64,000 nucleotides of DNA, from positions 1 through 64,000 of the forward strand of contig JAHHHK010000008.1 in assembly GCA_019359395.1 (NCBI GenBank). The letters run 5' to 3'. The position numbers and the translations under genes are program-made. Below are positions 7,352 to 16,903 of the stretch, one piece after another. Within the stretch, counting starts at the first letter, position 1. Each line of letters starts with the position of its first letter. The notes beneath the pieces were generated by a model, which was not told the DNA's origin, made no database searches, and saw only the letters and a program-made list of their open reading frames with translations. The DNA is from Komarekiella atlantica HA4396-MV6 (lineage in GTDB: Bacteria > Cyanobacteriota > Cyanobacteriia > Cyanobacteriales > Nostocaceae).

Positions 7352-9859
7352 ATGACTCAAACTCCTGAACTCAAAACCCAAACTTTGCAAGTTGGCGGTA
7401 TGGACTGCGGAAGCTGCGCCAAGACAATTGAAGTCGCTTTGCAACAGTTACATGGTGTGACAGAAGCAACAGTAAACTTTACAACTGGTAAAGCCAGAGT
7501 TTCCTATGACGCAGAGGTATTGAGTGAAAAGAGTATCCATAACCGAATTAAAGGTTTGGGTTATACAATAGAGCAAAGTCATGAGGCGCAATCCCATCAG
7601 CATACTCATTCCTGTGGTGATGAACACGACTATGACCACCAAAATCATGACCATAACGTAGATGTAGTTTCTCTGCAAACACTACAGCTACAAATTGGCG
7701 GGATGGATTGTGGCAGTTGTGCCAAAACCATTGAGGTTGGGATGCAGAAGATAATAGGCGTACAAGAAGCATCGGTCAGCTTTGCCAGCGAAAGATTGCA
7801 TATATCCTATGACCCACAATTGGTAAATGAGACAGCAATTTATGACCGGATTAAAGATTTAGGTTATACGGTTGAGGAGGGTGTTGAAGCAAGTTCCTAT
7901 CATCATACTGATTCTTATGGTCATGACCACGACCAGCCAATAAACAAGTTAAAACAAAAACAAAAATCCGACCTCACAAGCTGGAGATTCTGGATTGAAA
8001 ATCGTCGGGGACAGAGTGTCATACTTGCAGGCATAGGCTTAGTTTTAGGTTTACTTACTCAGTATTTAGTGCTACCCATCTGGATTGCACGAGCTTTTTA
8101 TGGCATTGGTATAGTAATTGCTGGCTATCCGATCGCACGGGCTGGTTTGTTTGAGTTGCGCTTGCGCCGCGCCGATATGAATCTGCTGATGACTATTTCG
8201 GTGATTGGGGCAGTGATTTTAGGAGACTGGTTTGAAGGGGGGCTGGTTGTCTTTTTGTTCTCTTTAGGCACAACATTGCAAGTTTTCACCTTTGGTCGTA
8301 CCCGCAATGCAATTCGCTCACTGATGGATTTGACTCCACCTACTGCTACAGTTAAGCGCGGGAATCAGGAATTTACAGTTCCCGTCGAAAGTATTCAGCT
8401 AGGTGAAGTTTTGACGATTCGACCAGGAGGGCGTGTGGCGTTGGATGGTGTGGTTGTTTCTGGTAACAGTGCTATTGACCAATCTCCAATTACGGGAGAG
8501 TCAATTCCAGAAGATAAAGCCGTTGGGGATACTGTCTTTGCAGGCACTTTAAATCAGACAGGTTTTTTAGAAGTCAAAGTTACGCACACTGCTAGCGATA
8601 CAACCGTTGCCAAAATTATTAATTTGGTAGAACAAGCTCAAGAAAGCCGCGCACCTTCACAGCAGTGGGTGGATAAGTTTGCACAGGTCTACACTCCGAT
8701 AGTGATTTTAGCGGCGATCGCCATCGCCCTAATTCCGCCCTTGGCTTTTGCTCAATCTTTTAACGTCTGGCTTTACCGCGCACTGGTCATGCTAGTAATT
8801 GCTTGTCCCTGTGCTTTAGTCATTTCTACCCCAGTTTCCATTGTCAGTGCTATTGGTGCGGCAACTCGTCAGGGCGTTTTACTTAAAGGAGGTAATGCAC
8901 TGGAGACAGGCGGACATCTAACTACCCTTGCTTTTGATAAAACCGGCACAATTACCCAAGGGCTACCGATTGTGCAGCAGGTTTATGACTTGGGGCTAAG
9001 TGCAGACATGGTATTAATGATTGCCGCTTCCTTAGAACAAAAGTCTGAACATCCCCTAGCAAAAGCTATTGTGGCCGAGGCTCAAGAGTTGGGGCTGGAG
9101 TTAGAAACTCCCCTTAATTTTACTGCATTACCCGGTAAAGGAATTCAGGCAAACTTTGGGGAGCAGTTATATTTAGTTGGTAATCGGCGGTTGTTTTCAG
9201 ACCAAGGTATTTGCTTGTCTGATGAAGCTGAATCTTTGTTAACTGAAATTGAACAACTCGGTCAAATTCCGGTGTTGGTAGGGACGAACGAAGGGTTATT
9301 AGGAGCGATCGCTCTCTCTGATGGCATCCGCTTGGAAGCTACAGAAGCCTTGCGACAGTTGAAGCAGGTTGGATTGAAGCGGTTAGTGATGTTGACAGGC
9401 GATCGTACTGTTGTGGCCAAGCAAATTGCCCAACAAGTTGGAATTACAGAGTATCAGGCAGAACTGTTACCTGAAGATAAACTGCAAGCAATTCAACAGT
9501 TGCGTCGTCACGGGGTAGTAGGTATGGTTGGGGATGGCATTAACGATGCACCAGCTTTAGCTACAGCAGATATTAGTTTTGCTGTAGGTGGAATTGATAT
9601 CGCTTTAGAGACAGCAGATGTGGTACTGGTAGGTAGTGACTTGAGACAGCTTGCTTATGCAGTAGATTTAAGCCGACGTACTGTGTCAGTGATTCAACAG
9701 AATGTGGTTTTTTCTCTGGTAACTAAGGCTTTATTTTTACTATTGGGAACGTTTGGGTTTGTTGGTTTAGCGATCGCCGTCTTAGCTGATACAGGAACTT
9801 CCCTGCTAGTAACTGCAAATGGAATGCGTCTGTTTAAAACCAAAACTTTTAAAAATTAA
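7352..9859 (+). CDS. Zn/Cd/Co-type P1B ATPase with two HMA domains
   Basis: An 835-residue metal-exporting ATPase. Two N-terminal heavy-metal-associated domains each carry GMDCGSC (Cys19/22 and Cys120/123). Two His-rich linkers follow them (HQHTHSCGDEH and HHTDSYGHDHD). The membrane CPC motif is at 485-487, phosphorylated Asp529 in DKTGTIT, and GDGINDAPAL near the hinge. This is the ZntA/CadA/ZiaA/AztA group. The reading frame is open from 7265, but that earlier start would lie on the operator; the ATG at 7352 leads directly into the first HMA domain and is preferred. Regulated by the divergent SmtB-type repressor. Confidence 0.92.
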   Translation: MTQTPELKTQTLQVGGMDCGSCAKTIEVALQQLHGVTEATVNFTTGKARVSYDAEVLSEKSIHNRIKGLGYTIEQSHEAQSHQHTHSCGDEHDYDHQNHDHNVDVVSLQTLQLQIGGMDCGSCAKTIEVGMQKIIGVQEASVSFASERLHISYDPQLVNETAIYDRIKDLGYTVEEGVEASSYHHTDSYGHDHDQPINKLKQKQKSDLTSWRFWIENRRGQSVILAGIGLVLGLLTQYLVLPIWIARAFYGIGIVIAGYPIARAGLFELRLRRADMNLLMTISVIGAVILGDWFEGGLVVFLFSLGTTLQVFTFGRTRNAIRSLMDLTPPTATVKRGNQEFTVPVESIQLGEVLTIRPGGRVALDGVVVSGNSAIDQSPITGESIPEDKAVGDTVFAGTLNQTGFLEVKVTHTASDTTVAKIINLVEQAQESRAPSQQWVDKFAQVYTPIVILAAIAIALIPPLAFAQSFNVWLYRALVMLVIACPCALVISTPVSIVSAIGAATRQGVLLKGGNALETGGHLTTLAFDKTGTITQGLPIVQQVYDLGLSADMVLMIAASLEQKSEHPLAKAIVAEAQELGLELETPLNFTALPGKGIQANFGEQLYLVGNRRLFSDQGICLSDEAESLLTEIEQLGQIPVLVGTNEGLLGAIALSDGIRLEATEALRQLKQVGLKRLVMLTGDRTVVAKQIAQQVGITEYQAELLPEDKLQAIQQLRRHGVVGMVGDGINDAPALATADISFAVGGIDIALETADVVLVGSDLRQLAYAVDLSRRTVSVIQQNVVFSLVTKALFLLLGTFGFVGLAIAVLADTGTSLLVTANGMRLFKTKTFKN

Positions 9860-9888
9860 ACAAATAACGCATATTCTACAGAGATTAG

Positions 9889-9907
9889 TAACGTTTAACC
9901 AACGTTA
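9889..9907. terminator. Possible bidirectional terminator hairpin
   Basis: TAACGTT and AACGTTA form a 7-bp stem with a 5-nt loop between the convergent ATPase and PAP2 genes. The stem is short and AT-rich, so it is a weak candidate. Confidence 0.35.
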
Positions 9908-9916
9908 TTAAATGTT

Positions 9917-10615
9917 TTACTCTAGTAATTGCCCTTGCCTCAATCTCTGTAGTTTCAACATCGTGATACATATCATTAACCACAAAAATCCAACACCATA
10001 CCCAGCAATTACATCTGTCGGCCAATGTACTCCTAAATATAGGCGACTGATGCCAATTGCCACAATTAGAATAACCGCTAAAACATAGATTAACCGCGAA
10101 AATTGATGATAATAAGTAGCTAGTATATAGGCAATAAAACCATACATCACCATAGAGCCTAATGCATGACCGCTAGGAAAACTAAAAGATTTTTCAGAAA
10201 TCAAAAGTGTCCAAAGTTGCGGACGGGGTTTAGAGAAAAATAACTTTAAACCTGTATTTAGAGTTAACCCTCCTATACAAGTAAGCACAAAAATATATGT
10301 TTCTACTTGGTAACGTCGCCACCAAAGTATTCCTAAAGTAAATGCTGCGACTACTACTACTGTCTTGGGATTACCAAGATTCGTAATAAATAACATTAAA
10401 TTATCAAGACTCGGATTGGCAAATTGATGTAACCATAATAAGTAAGATGTATCAAATGCAAAAGCTTCTTTCTCTAAAACTTCTTCAGCAAGCTTGGCGA
10501 CAACAAACAGGATCAGCAGACAAATTGCAAGTCCAACTATACCAATTGTGGCAATTAAAGGAGCTAAACGAGGGTATATATGGCGCAGCCAAAAGTTAGA
10601 AATTTTTCGTATCAT
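9917..10615 (-). CDS. PAP2-family membrane phosphatase
   Basis: A 232-residue multi-pass membrane protein with the three PAP2 signatures in order: K-x6-RP (KLFFSKPRP), PSGH (SFPSGHALGSM) and SR-x5-H-x3-D (SRLYLGVHWPTD). Family members dephosphorylate lipid phosphates such as phosphatidate or undecaprenyl diphosphate at the membrane surface. About six transmembrane helices are visible. It stands alone, with a class B promoter about 30-60 nt upstream. The substrate cannot be fixed from sequence. Confidence 0.88.
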   Translation of the reverse strand: MIRKISNFWLRHIYPRLAPLIATIGIVGLAICLLILFVVAKLAEEVLEKEAFAFDTSYLLWLHQFANPSLDNLMLFITNLGNPKTVVVVAAFTLGILWWRRYQVETYIFVLTCIGGLTLNTGLKLFFSKPRPQLWTLLISEKSFSFPSGHALGSMVMYGFIAYILATYYHQFSRLIYVLAVILIVAIGISRLYLGVHWPTDVIAGYGVGFLWLMICITMLKLQRLRQGQLLE

Positions 10616-10645
10616 TGAATATGTCTAAGTCTGTTATGGATTTAT

Positions 10646-10678
10646 AGCTTACAAAATAATAGTCAAGAACTTGAAAAG
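10646..10678 (-). promoter_or_regulatory. Class B promoter of the PAP2 gene
   Basis: On the minus strand: TCTTTTC-AAGT-TCTTGAC, 10 nt, TAAGCT. It has the 33-bp architecture shared by ten promoters in this window and begins about 60 nt upstream of the ATG. Confidence 0.65.
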
Positions 10679-10723
10679 ACGATTTTGAATCGAAAATAGA
10701 GTTATTTTGCTCAAACTAGGCTT

Positions 10724-12391
10724 CTAAGTACCTGGTTTAAAGTAATCTAGTAACCTATCCCCTGAATCTGCCCTTACTAAGGCTACTACTACATCGGGTA
10801 GTACAGCTAAATTGGGATACACTAAGTAACGAGGTTCCCAATGAGGACTAAACTTATCTTTAAATGTATGTAAACCCTTAAAGTTGTAAAACTTATTTAA
10901 GTGTTCGTAAAGATATTTTAATGCTTTCTCCAAAGTGGGAGAATTTTGTGTTTCTCCAACTCCAGAAAGTGCTGATAATCCCAAATTAAAACCGTCATAA
11001 TTGAGTTGCTGAAAGTGCTGAAACATTGAGACAAATAAAAATTCCATTGTCCCTTTTTCAATGTCTGTACGTCGTCGCATCAAGTCAATAGTAATTTCAT
11101 TTTTCTGATACTCTGATACCACATTTGCGAAGGCACTAATTGTTCTTTCTGGAGTATATACAACCACAATTTCACATTCACACAAGTAGTCATAATCAAA
11201 CCAACCAACAGAAAACTTTTTCTCGGCTCCCTGCATCATCTGAAGCCATTCATCACTTATTGACCTCAATTCTTTTAATAATTCATCTGCAATGGGTGGT
11301 TGATAAAATTTAACTTGATGACCCGACTTAGTAAGTCTATTGAGAGCATTTCTTAAGTTTTGGTTAGCTTTGCCTTGAAGAGTGAAGCTATGTAAGTCAA
11401 CAATTGCCTCCTCACCAATTTGAACAGTACGGTAGCCTAAAGATTTATATATATCTAAATCATCTGGTAAAGTTTGATAAAATGCAGGATACCAGTCATT
11501 TTTCTCACAAAATAGCCGAAACCCAACAATTATTTCTTGTCTTTCTTCAAGCGGGCCAATGGGGTCGCCCAAAGCTATTGCACCTCTACCTTTTGCTACA
11601 TAACCAATGAAGCTTTTTCCAGAAGGACTGAAATAATAAGTTTTATCATCAAAGAGAGTGAATCTTGCTAGAGAAGATTTTCCATATTGTTCTACAATTT
11701 CTTTTGCTCGTTTTCTTTCTACATCTAAAGCAGAATTTCTTAATAAGACCGGACGCAAGAGCATGAATAAAGCATAAGCTAATGTAGAAGCACCTACGAA
11801 ATATATTGAATCAGCGAAAAATTTTCCAAATCGCGTTGTAGGTTCTAACCCTGCATTATCAGCTGTGAAAAACATTGCCAAAGTTTGCAGCAACGCTTCT
11901 GGTAAGTCAAAATTAACCGTATATTGCCTATCTAGTAGAAAGAAACCTACAGTGCCGTAAGCTAATGTAAACAGCAATGCACCAATTAAAACTCGAATTC
12001 CCTGAGTGATTGAAGGACGATCTGATTGTGCTGTAAAAACATTACGCATTAAAATAAGTTGAGCTAGTAAAACTCCAGCCAGCAAACTTTCTTCATAGTC
12101 TAAACCTTTGATTAAATGGCTAATAATAGTTACAATTAACAACCCAACTGTTAGTAACCAAGCTACTCGCTTACGTCGTAATAAATTAGCTGCCAGAGTT
12201 AACAATATAAATCCAGTGATTGCTGCAAAAAAATGTCCACCCGCGCGGATATCAAAAGGGACAAATTGCTCTATCAATTCTGTGCGTCTAGGCGAATTAG
12301 GAGTAACCGCAGATATCAAATTTACAACCCCTACTATGGCGGTTAAAATAGAGGCTGTCCACAATCCAATGCGTTGACGTTTATTTAGCAA
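10724..12391 (-). CDS. MprF-like aminoacyl-lipid synthase half (DUF2156)
   Basis: A 555-residue protein. The first 200 residues hold about six transmembrane helices; the rest is a cytoplasmic DUF2156 (GNAT-like) catalytic domain as in phosphatidylglycerol lysyltransferase (LPG synthase). Typical pieces are SFIGYVAKGRGAIALGDPIG, AFANVVSEY and the MEFLFVSMFQHFQQLNYDGFNLGLSAL segment, here only outlined. Such enzymes move an amino acid from aminoacyl-tRNA to a membrane lipid, changing surface charge. The flippase half of MprF is a separate gene 81 nt upstream. Lysine versus another amino acid is undetermined. Confidence 0.8.
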   Translation of the reverse strand: MLNKRQRIGLWTASILTAIVGVVNLISAVTPNSPRRTELIEQFVPFDIRAGGHFFAAITGFILLTLAANLLRRKRVAWLLTVGLLIVTIISHLIKGLDYEESLLAGVLLAQLILMRNVFTAQSDRPSITQGIRVLIGALLFTLAYGTVGFFLLDRQYTVNFDLPEALLQTLAMFFTADNAGLEPTTRFGKFFADSIYFVGASTLAYALFMLLRPVLLRNSALDVERKRAKEIVEQYGKSSLARFTLFDDKTYYFSPSGKSFIGYVAKGRGAIALGDPIGPLEERQEIIVGFRLFCEKNDWYPAFYQTLPDDLDIYKSLGYRTVQIGEEAIVDLHSFTLQGKANQNLRNALNRLTKSGHQVKFYQPPIADELLKELRSISDEWLQMMQGAEKKFSVGWFDYDYLCECEIVVVYTPERTISAFANVVSEYQKNEITIDLMRRRTDIEKGTMEFLFVSMFQHFQQLNYDGFNLGLSALSGVGETQNSPTLEKALKYLYEHLNKFYNFKGLHTFKDKFSPHWEPRYLVYPNLAVLPDVVVALVRADSGDRLLDYFKPGT

Positions 12392-12472
12392 TTGCTTTTC
12401 CTCACTTTGCTTAATTATTTGATTGTGTCGTAGAGCAGGTTTAATTTCAAGTTGGGTTAAACATAAATTAAG

Positions 12473-13414
12473 CTAGGAACGCGCTTTTAGCCGTTGATTA
12501 ATTTCATACAAACCCAGCAATGCCACTGCAACTATCAAGGGCAAGATGTAGTAAATTCCTCGGTAAGCTATTAGTGAACCCAAAGCTGCTGGGGCTGTTA
12601 CTTCTGATGGCAGTAGCAAAAGTATTACGGTTTCAAACACTCCTAAACCTCCAGGAACGTTGCTAACAATACCTGCAATCATTGCTAGTAAGTAGATACC
12701 AGCAAAGCCGAAATAGGACAAAGGAATACTTGGGGGTAACAGAAGATAAAGAACAGCGATCGCCAATCCCCAATCCACTAAAGAAATTCCTATTTGCTTC
12801 AAGGAAAGTCGAAAAGAAGGAAAAGAAAATGTCTGTCCGCGAATTCTTAAGGGTTGATGATAAAAATAACTTCCCAGCAAATATGCTCCTACAAGGATTA
12901 GAAAAATAACTCCGATTGGATGAACAGAGACAAAGGGTAAATTTAGTATGGTAGGAATAGTGAGTGGTTCAAGAAGAAACACTATCCCACTTACAGCAAA
13001 CAGTCCTAACCAAAAACTCAGGTTCTCGAAGGCAATTACTTGAGCGATCGCTCCTACTGATACCCCCCAATTTGAATAAAGACGGTAGCGAATAGCACCA
13101 CCTGTCAAAAGAGCAAAGCCAACAGAATTACTGATAGCATGGCTGATAAAAGCTGTAAAAATAATTGCACTAGGAGGAAGCGAACGACGAATATAGCGAA
13201 AGGCGAGAAAATCATAACTACTGAGTGCAAAATAGCCTCCCATAGAGCATCCAATGGCTATAAACAAGCGATTTGAGGGAATTTCTATCAAACTACGGAG
13301 AATATCACTTGGTTGATGCTGCCGCAGTTCGTTGTTGATTGTCCAAAGAGAGAAAGCAAACAACAGCAAGCCAAAAACAGGCAGACTAATTTGAGAAAGG
13401 CGTTTTCGATTCAT
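12473..13414 (-). CDS. MprF-like flippase half (UPF0104 membrane protein)
   Basis: A 313-residue protein with about eight transmembrane helices matching the N-terminal flippase domain of MprF (lysylphosphatidylglycerol synthase TM region). The conserved SNVPGGLGVFE loop and the SSYDFLAFRY segment are visible. It would flip aminoacylated lipid to the outer leaflet. I chose ATG at 13414 over a TTG four codons earlier. It precedes the synthase gene in transcription order, matching the N-to-C order of fused MprF. Confidence 0.8.
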   Translation of the reverse strand: MNRKRLSQISLPVFGLLLFAFSLWTINNELRQHQPSDILRSLIEIPSNRLFIAIGCSMGGYFALSSYDFLAFRYIRRSLPPSAIIFTAFISHAISNSVGFALLTGGAIRYRLYSNWGVSVGAIAQVIAFENLSFWLGLFAVSGIVFLLEPLTIPTILNLPFVSVHPIGVIFLILVGAYLLGSYFYHQPLRIRGQTFSFPSFRLSLKQIGISLVDWGLAIAVLYLLLPPSIPLSYFGFAGIYLLAMIAGIVSNVPGGLGVFETVILLLLPSEVTAPAALGSLIAYRGIYYILPLIVAVALLGLYEINQRLKARS

Positions 13415-13623
13415 CTTTAAAGTCAAGAACAGTTATTTACTGTCATTAACAATTTATTCAGTTTTGGCTTATACATACTTGATACATAATTTATAGTAAA
13501 TTCCCTCCATGCTTAACCCATCTACCACGAGAAGGAAGGATGTTGCAGCAATTGATGGCAATCATATTATAAAATCAGACTAATTATTATACTTTTCGGA
13601 TTGTTTTCAACCTTTTTCATATA

Positions 13624-15459
13624 TTACAAATAATACCTAACACTGGTAACTACACTGCTGTGTTTATTGCGTAAAGCCCTGCGTAAAAACAAAGATGTTT
13701 GGTTGTGCAGCAAATCTTCCCACCAGTGACGTGTCATAAAAACGGGTATAATGACGGTAGTAAATACATTTGGGTGTTTTGTTTCATATTCACTTACAAA
13801 TTCAGCCAGGGGATTGACTATTGAGCGGTATGGAGAATCTAAAATTACTAAAGGAATATCCGACTCTAATTGCTGCCACTGCTGCTGAATTTGTTCTCGA
13901 TCTGTAAAACCAATATCAACGTGAACTGCCACAATTTCATCAGCTATACTGCGGGCATAATCAAGAGCTTTTACAGTACCTTTGTGCAATTGCCCAACAA
14001 AGATGATCGCAGGATGGGTAATAGTTTCTACTTTTAATATAGTTGGATAATTTCTAATTTCAATTCCTTCAATACTGAGACGATTAGCTACATATAGATA
14101 GTGACGGCGAATTAAGAGAAATAAACTGACAACAAAGGGAATAGCCAGAACTACAACCCAAGCTCCTGCTTGGAATTTTGTCACAATAATTACAACTGCA
14201 ACGATAAAAGTAGCGATCGCCCCCATACCATTAATGATTGCGCTAGTACCCCAACCTGAAGTTTGTTCCTTAAACCAATGACGTACCATTCCGGCTTGCG
14301 AGAGGGTAAAGGAGGTAAACACCCCAACAGCATACAGAGGGATAATCGCGTTGACTTCGCCTTGGAAAATAATGATGAGAATAGCAGCTAAAACACTCAG
14401 TAAAATAATACCGTTAGAATACACCAGGCGATCACCCAACAGTAACAACTGTCGAGGCAGAAAACTATCTCTGGCTAACAGTGAGGCAAGTCGCGGAAAA
14501 TCCGCATAACTTGTATTTGCAGCTAGTAGTAAAATCAATAATGTCGTAAACTGCAAAAAATAATATAGTATTCCACTACCAAAGATTTGACGACCTAGCA
14601 AAGAAACTACAGTTTGATTAGATTCTGGGACAACATGATAAACGTGAGCAAGGTAAGTAATACCCAAAAACATTATCCCTAAAATCACGCTCATATATAA
14701 CATTGTCATACGAGCATTTTTCCACTCTGGTTGTTTAAAAGCCATAACTCCATTAGAGATAGCTTCCACCCCCGTCATTGCTGTACAACCTGCCGCAAAC
14801 GCTCGCAAAATCAGAAATAAACTTAGAGGTTCTTTTGCTGGAATTGCTGGATAAGTTTGAGGAATTAATGTTGTAAATTGATGATAAATACCTAAAATTA
14901 GTAGGATAAATATGCAAATAATAAAAGCATAAGTGGGAGCCATAAATAAATTGCCAGATTCTCGCAAGCCTCGTAAGTTAGCTAACATTAATAAAAAAAT
15001 AGAAATCACGCAAAGCTCAACAGTGAAGCCTTGCAAAAGAGGAAAAGCAGAGGTGAGAGCAGCAATCCCAGCCGCAACACTTACCGTTACCGTCAGGACA
15101 TAATCTATTAGTAAGGAAGCAGCAGCAACTAAACCAGGGAAAAGACCCAAGTTTTCACTTGCCACTGTGTAAGCTCCGCCACCAGTAGGATAGGCACGAA
15201 TCGTTTGCCGATATGAAAGCGTAACGATTGCTAACAGCAGACTAATGGCTATAGCAATAGGAAGAGATAAGCCTAACGTACTACCACCTGTCAAAACTAA
15301 CACAGTTAAAATTTCCTCAGTCGCATAGGCAACAGAGGAAAGTGCATCAGACGAGAGAACTGCTAATCCAGCCGCATTGCTTAATCTTTCTGTAGAATAG
15401 GAGCTAGTTGGTAAGGATGAACCAATCAGCTGACGCTTAATTTTAGAGTACAAAGACAT
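13624..15459 (-). CDS. APC-superfamily amino-acid permease
   Basis: A 611-residue protein with about twelve transmembrane helices and a C-terminal cytoplasmic domain of roughly 150 residues (IIFVGQLHKGTVKALDYARS) that resembles a universal-stress-like fold. The N-terminal SSDALSSVAYATEE and the FRAYPTGGGAYTVA-like TM3 region mark the APC permease family close to YdgF/KtrA-like putative permeases. The start at 15459 (MSLYSKIKRQ) is chosen because an earlier start would overlap the upstream esterase by 44 nt. Substrate unknown; an amino acid or polyamine is most likely. Confidence 0.82.
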   Translation of the reverse strand: MSLYSKIKRQLIGSSLPTSSYSTERLSNAAGLAVLSSDALSSVAYATEEILTVLVLTGGSTLGLSLPIAIAISLLLAIVTLSYRQTIRAYPTGGGAYTVASENLGLFPGLVAAASLLIDYVLTVTVSVAAGIAALTSAFPLLQGFTVELCVISIFLLMLANLRGLRESGNLFMAPTYAFIICIFILLILGIYHQFTTLIPQTYPAIPAKEPLSLFLILRAFAAGCTAMTGVEAISNGVMAFKQPEWKNARMTMLYMSVILGIMFLGITYLAHVYHVVPESNQTVVSLLGRQIFGSGILYYFLQFTTLLILLLAANTSYADFPRLASLLARDSFLPRQLLLLGDRLVYSNGIILLSVLAAILIIIFQGEVNAIIPLYAVGVFTSFTLSQAGMVRHWFKEQTSGWGTSAIINGMGAIATFIVAVVIIVTKFQAGAWVVVLAIPFVVSLFLLIRRHYLYVANRLSIEGIEIRNYPTILKVETITHPAIIFVGQLHKGTVKALDYARSIADEIVAVHVDIGFTDREQIQQQWQQLESDIPLVILDSPYRSIVNPLAEFVSEYETKHPNVFTTVIIPVFMTRHWWEDLLHNQTSLFLRRALRNKHSSVVTSVRYYL

Positions 15460-15511
15460 ACAAAAAACATTTGAAAACGGTAGAATAACCCCAACATAGA
15501 AAGCAGATTGA

Positions 15512-16429
15512 TTAATTCTTCTGCGCTGAGGCTTGCTTAAATTGCTTTCCCACATAGGTAAGTTGGTCTGCTAGATGTTTGTGCCAGTAGTTCCAGCCAA
15601 CATCTGCGCCAACAATACCATGACCGCCAGGAAAAGCATGGAATTCGTTTGCAATTCCTAACTTATCTAGAGTTTGATGAAACTGCTGAGTTGAGGTAAG
15701 AAATTCTTTATCTTGCTCTCCAGCATCCAAATATGCTCTAATGCGTTCACGTTCTGCCACTGGTATTTTTTCAATAAAATCTTGGGGGCTATTTGCCATA
15801 CCACTACTATCGGTAAAGTAGCCACTAGAACTAAAGAAAACATTAAAGTTATTCAAGTGGCGTAAACCAATATTAAAAGCTCCCCAACCACCGCTTGACT
15901 GCCCTCCCATTGCCCAAAACTGCGGTTCATTCAACGTCCGATAACGAGATTTCATAATTTTGACTAACTCTGAACCAATCAAAGTGCCAACTTTACCATT
16001 GGGGCCATCATAGTAATCTGAATCCCAAAACGGACTTGTACCCCGCTTGTCATTGCCATCTGGGGTAATAACTATTGAATAAGGTAATTTGTCACTTTTG
16101 TAAAGGTCATGTAGCACGGAGGTGACAGCCGCTTTATCCTGATAAGCACGAGCATCTCCATGTCCCCCGTGCAGTAGGAAGATGATTGGATAGCGTTTGT
16201 TTGGGTTCTTGGCATAGTCGGGAGGAAGAATTAAGCCATATTGTCGCACTTCTCCCATTGCCTTGCTGTTGAAAGTCTTTAGCTCAAAGGACAATCCTGT
16301 ATTTTTCTCTACCTGCGGAGGATCAAGTTGCGGCGCACCAGCAATGAACACGTACCAATAACCAGTTGCCAACAAGGTAGCAACTATGGCCATACCTGCT
16401 AGTAAAATATTTGACCATCGTAACTTCAT
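15512..16429 (-). CDS. Exported alpha/beta-hydrolase esterase (PF00756 type)
   Basis: A 305-residue protein with an N-terminal membrane anchor or signal segment. It carries the oxyanion-region LLHGGHGD, the nucleophile elbow GGQSSGG with Ser178, and a C-terminal catalytic-His motif PGGHG. This is the esterase D/feruloyl-esterase-like group that also includes mycolyltransferases. It would act outside the plasma membrane. It lies between DUF1634 and the APC permease on the same strand, and may share a transcript with them. Natural substrate unknown. Confidence 0.82.
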   Translation of the reverse strand: MKLRWSNILLAGMAIVATLLATGYWYVFIAGAPQLDPPQVEKNTGLSFELKTFNSKAMGEVRQYGLILPPDYAKNPNKRYPIIFLLHGGHGDARAYQDKAAVTSVLHDLYKSDKLPYSIVITPDGNDKRGTSPFWDSDYYDGPNGKVGTLIGSELVKIMKSRYRTLNEPQFWAMGGQSSGGWGAFNIGLRHLNNFNVFFSSSGYFTDSSGMANSPQDFIEKIPVAERERIRAYLDAGEQDKEFLTSTQQFHQTLDKLGIANEFHAFPGGHGIVGADVGWNYWHKHLADQLTYVGKQFKQASAQKN

Positions 16430-16518
16430 CTATAATTTCCTTGGTCATTATCTTAGAATAATATTAAATTTAAACTTTTCTATAATTACTCACAATACTA
16501 ATAGTAGATAATTATTTA

Positions 16519-16902
16519 TTAACCAACTATAAAACTAATAATTAGCCCAGTCAAAACAATCAAAGTCAAAATAATATAGGTGATATCTCGCTGACGCATA
16601 AAAGCTAACAGAGAAAAAGAAACTCTAGCAACAGGAGTAGCAATTAATAACAACAATCCAAGTTGAATAATGCCACGACGGCGACCTGATAATGCTGAGG
16701 TTGCCACTCCTTCAGGAGAGCGAAAAGCTGGAGGTTCACCGCGAAAAATTTGATAATTAGGAGTTTCTTTGCCGTGATAAATTAGGTATAAAACTCCGCC
16801 GAGCAAGACTAAAGCTGAAGCTAAAAGTACGCCATATCTTAACAAATTACCGACCAAAATTTCGACTTTTCTTTCACTCAAGTTGCGTCGATTTTGGGAC
16901 AT
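16519..16902 (-). CDS. DUF1634 membrane protein
   Basis: A 127-residue protein with three predicted transmembrane helices. The family signature is seen in the first helix (GVLLASALVLLGGVLYLI) and the GIIQLGLLLLIATPVARV helix. It begins 1 nt after the stop of the TauE/SafE gene, so the two are translationally coupled. DUF1634 genes commonly pair with TauE/SafE genes, which suggests a small accessory subunit of that exporter; the role itself is unproven. Confidence 0.82.
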   Translation of the reverse strand: MSQNRRNLSERKVEILVGNLLRYGVLLASALVLLGGVLYLIYHGKETPNYQIFRGEPPAFRSPEGVATSALSGRRRGIIQLGLLLLIATPVARVSFSLLAFMRQRDITYIILTLIVLTGLIISFIVG

Positions 16903-16903
16903 T

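Noticed and set aside
13412-13430. AGTCAAGAAC near the flippase start as an eleventh class B promoter
   Set aside because: Only half of the repeat is present and it overlaps the start codon; the 10-nt spacing to a -10 is not met upstream of the gene.
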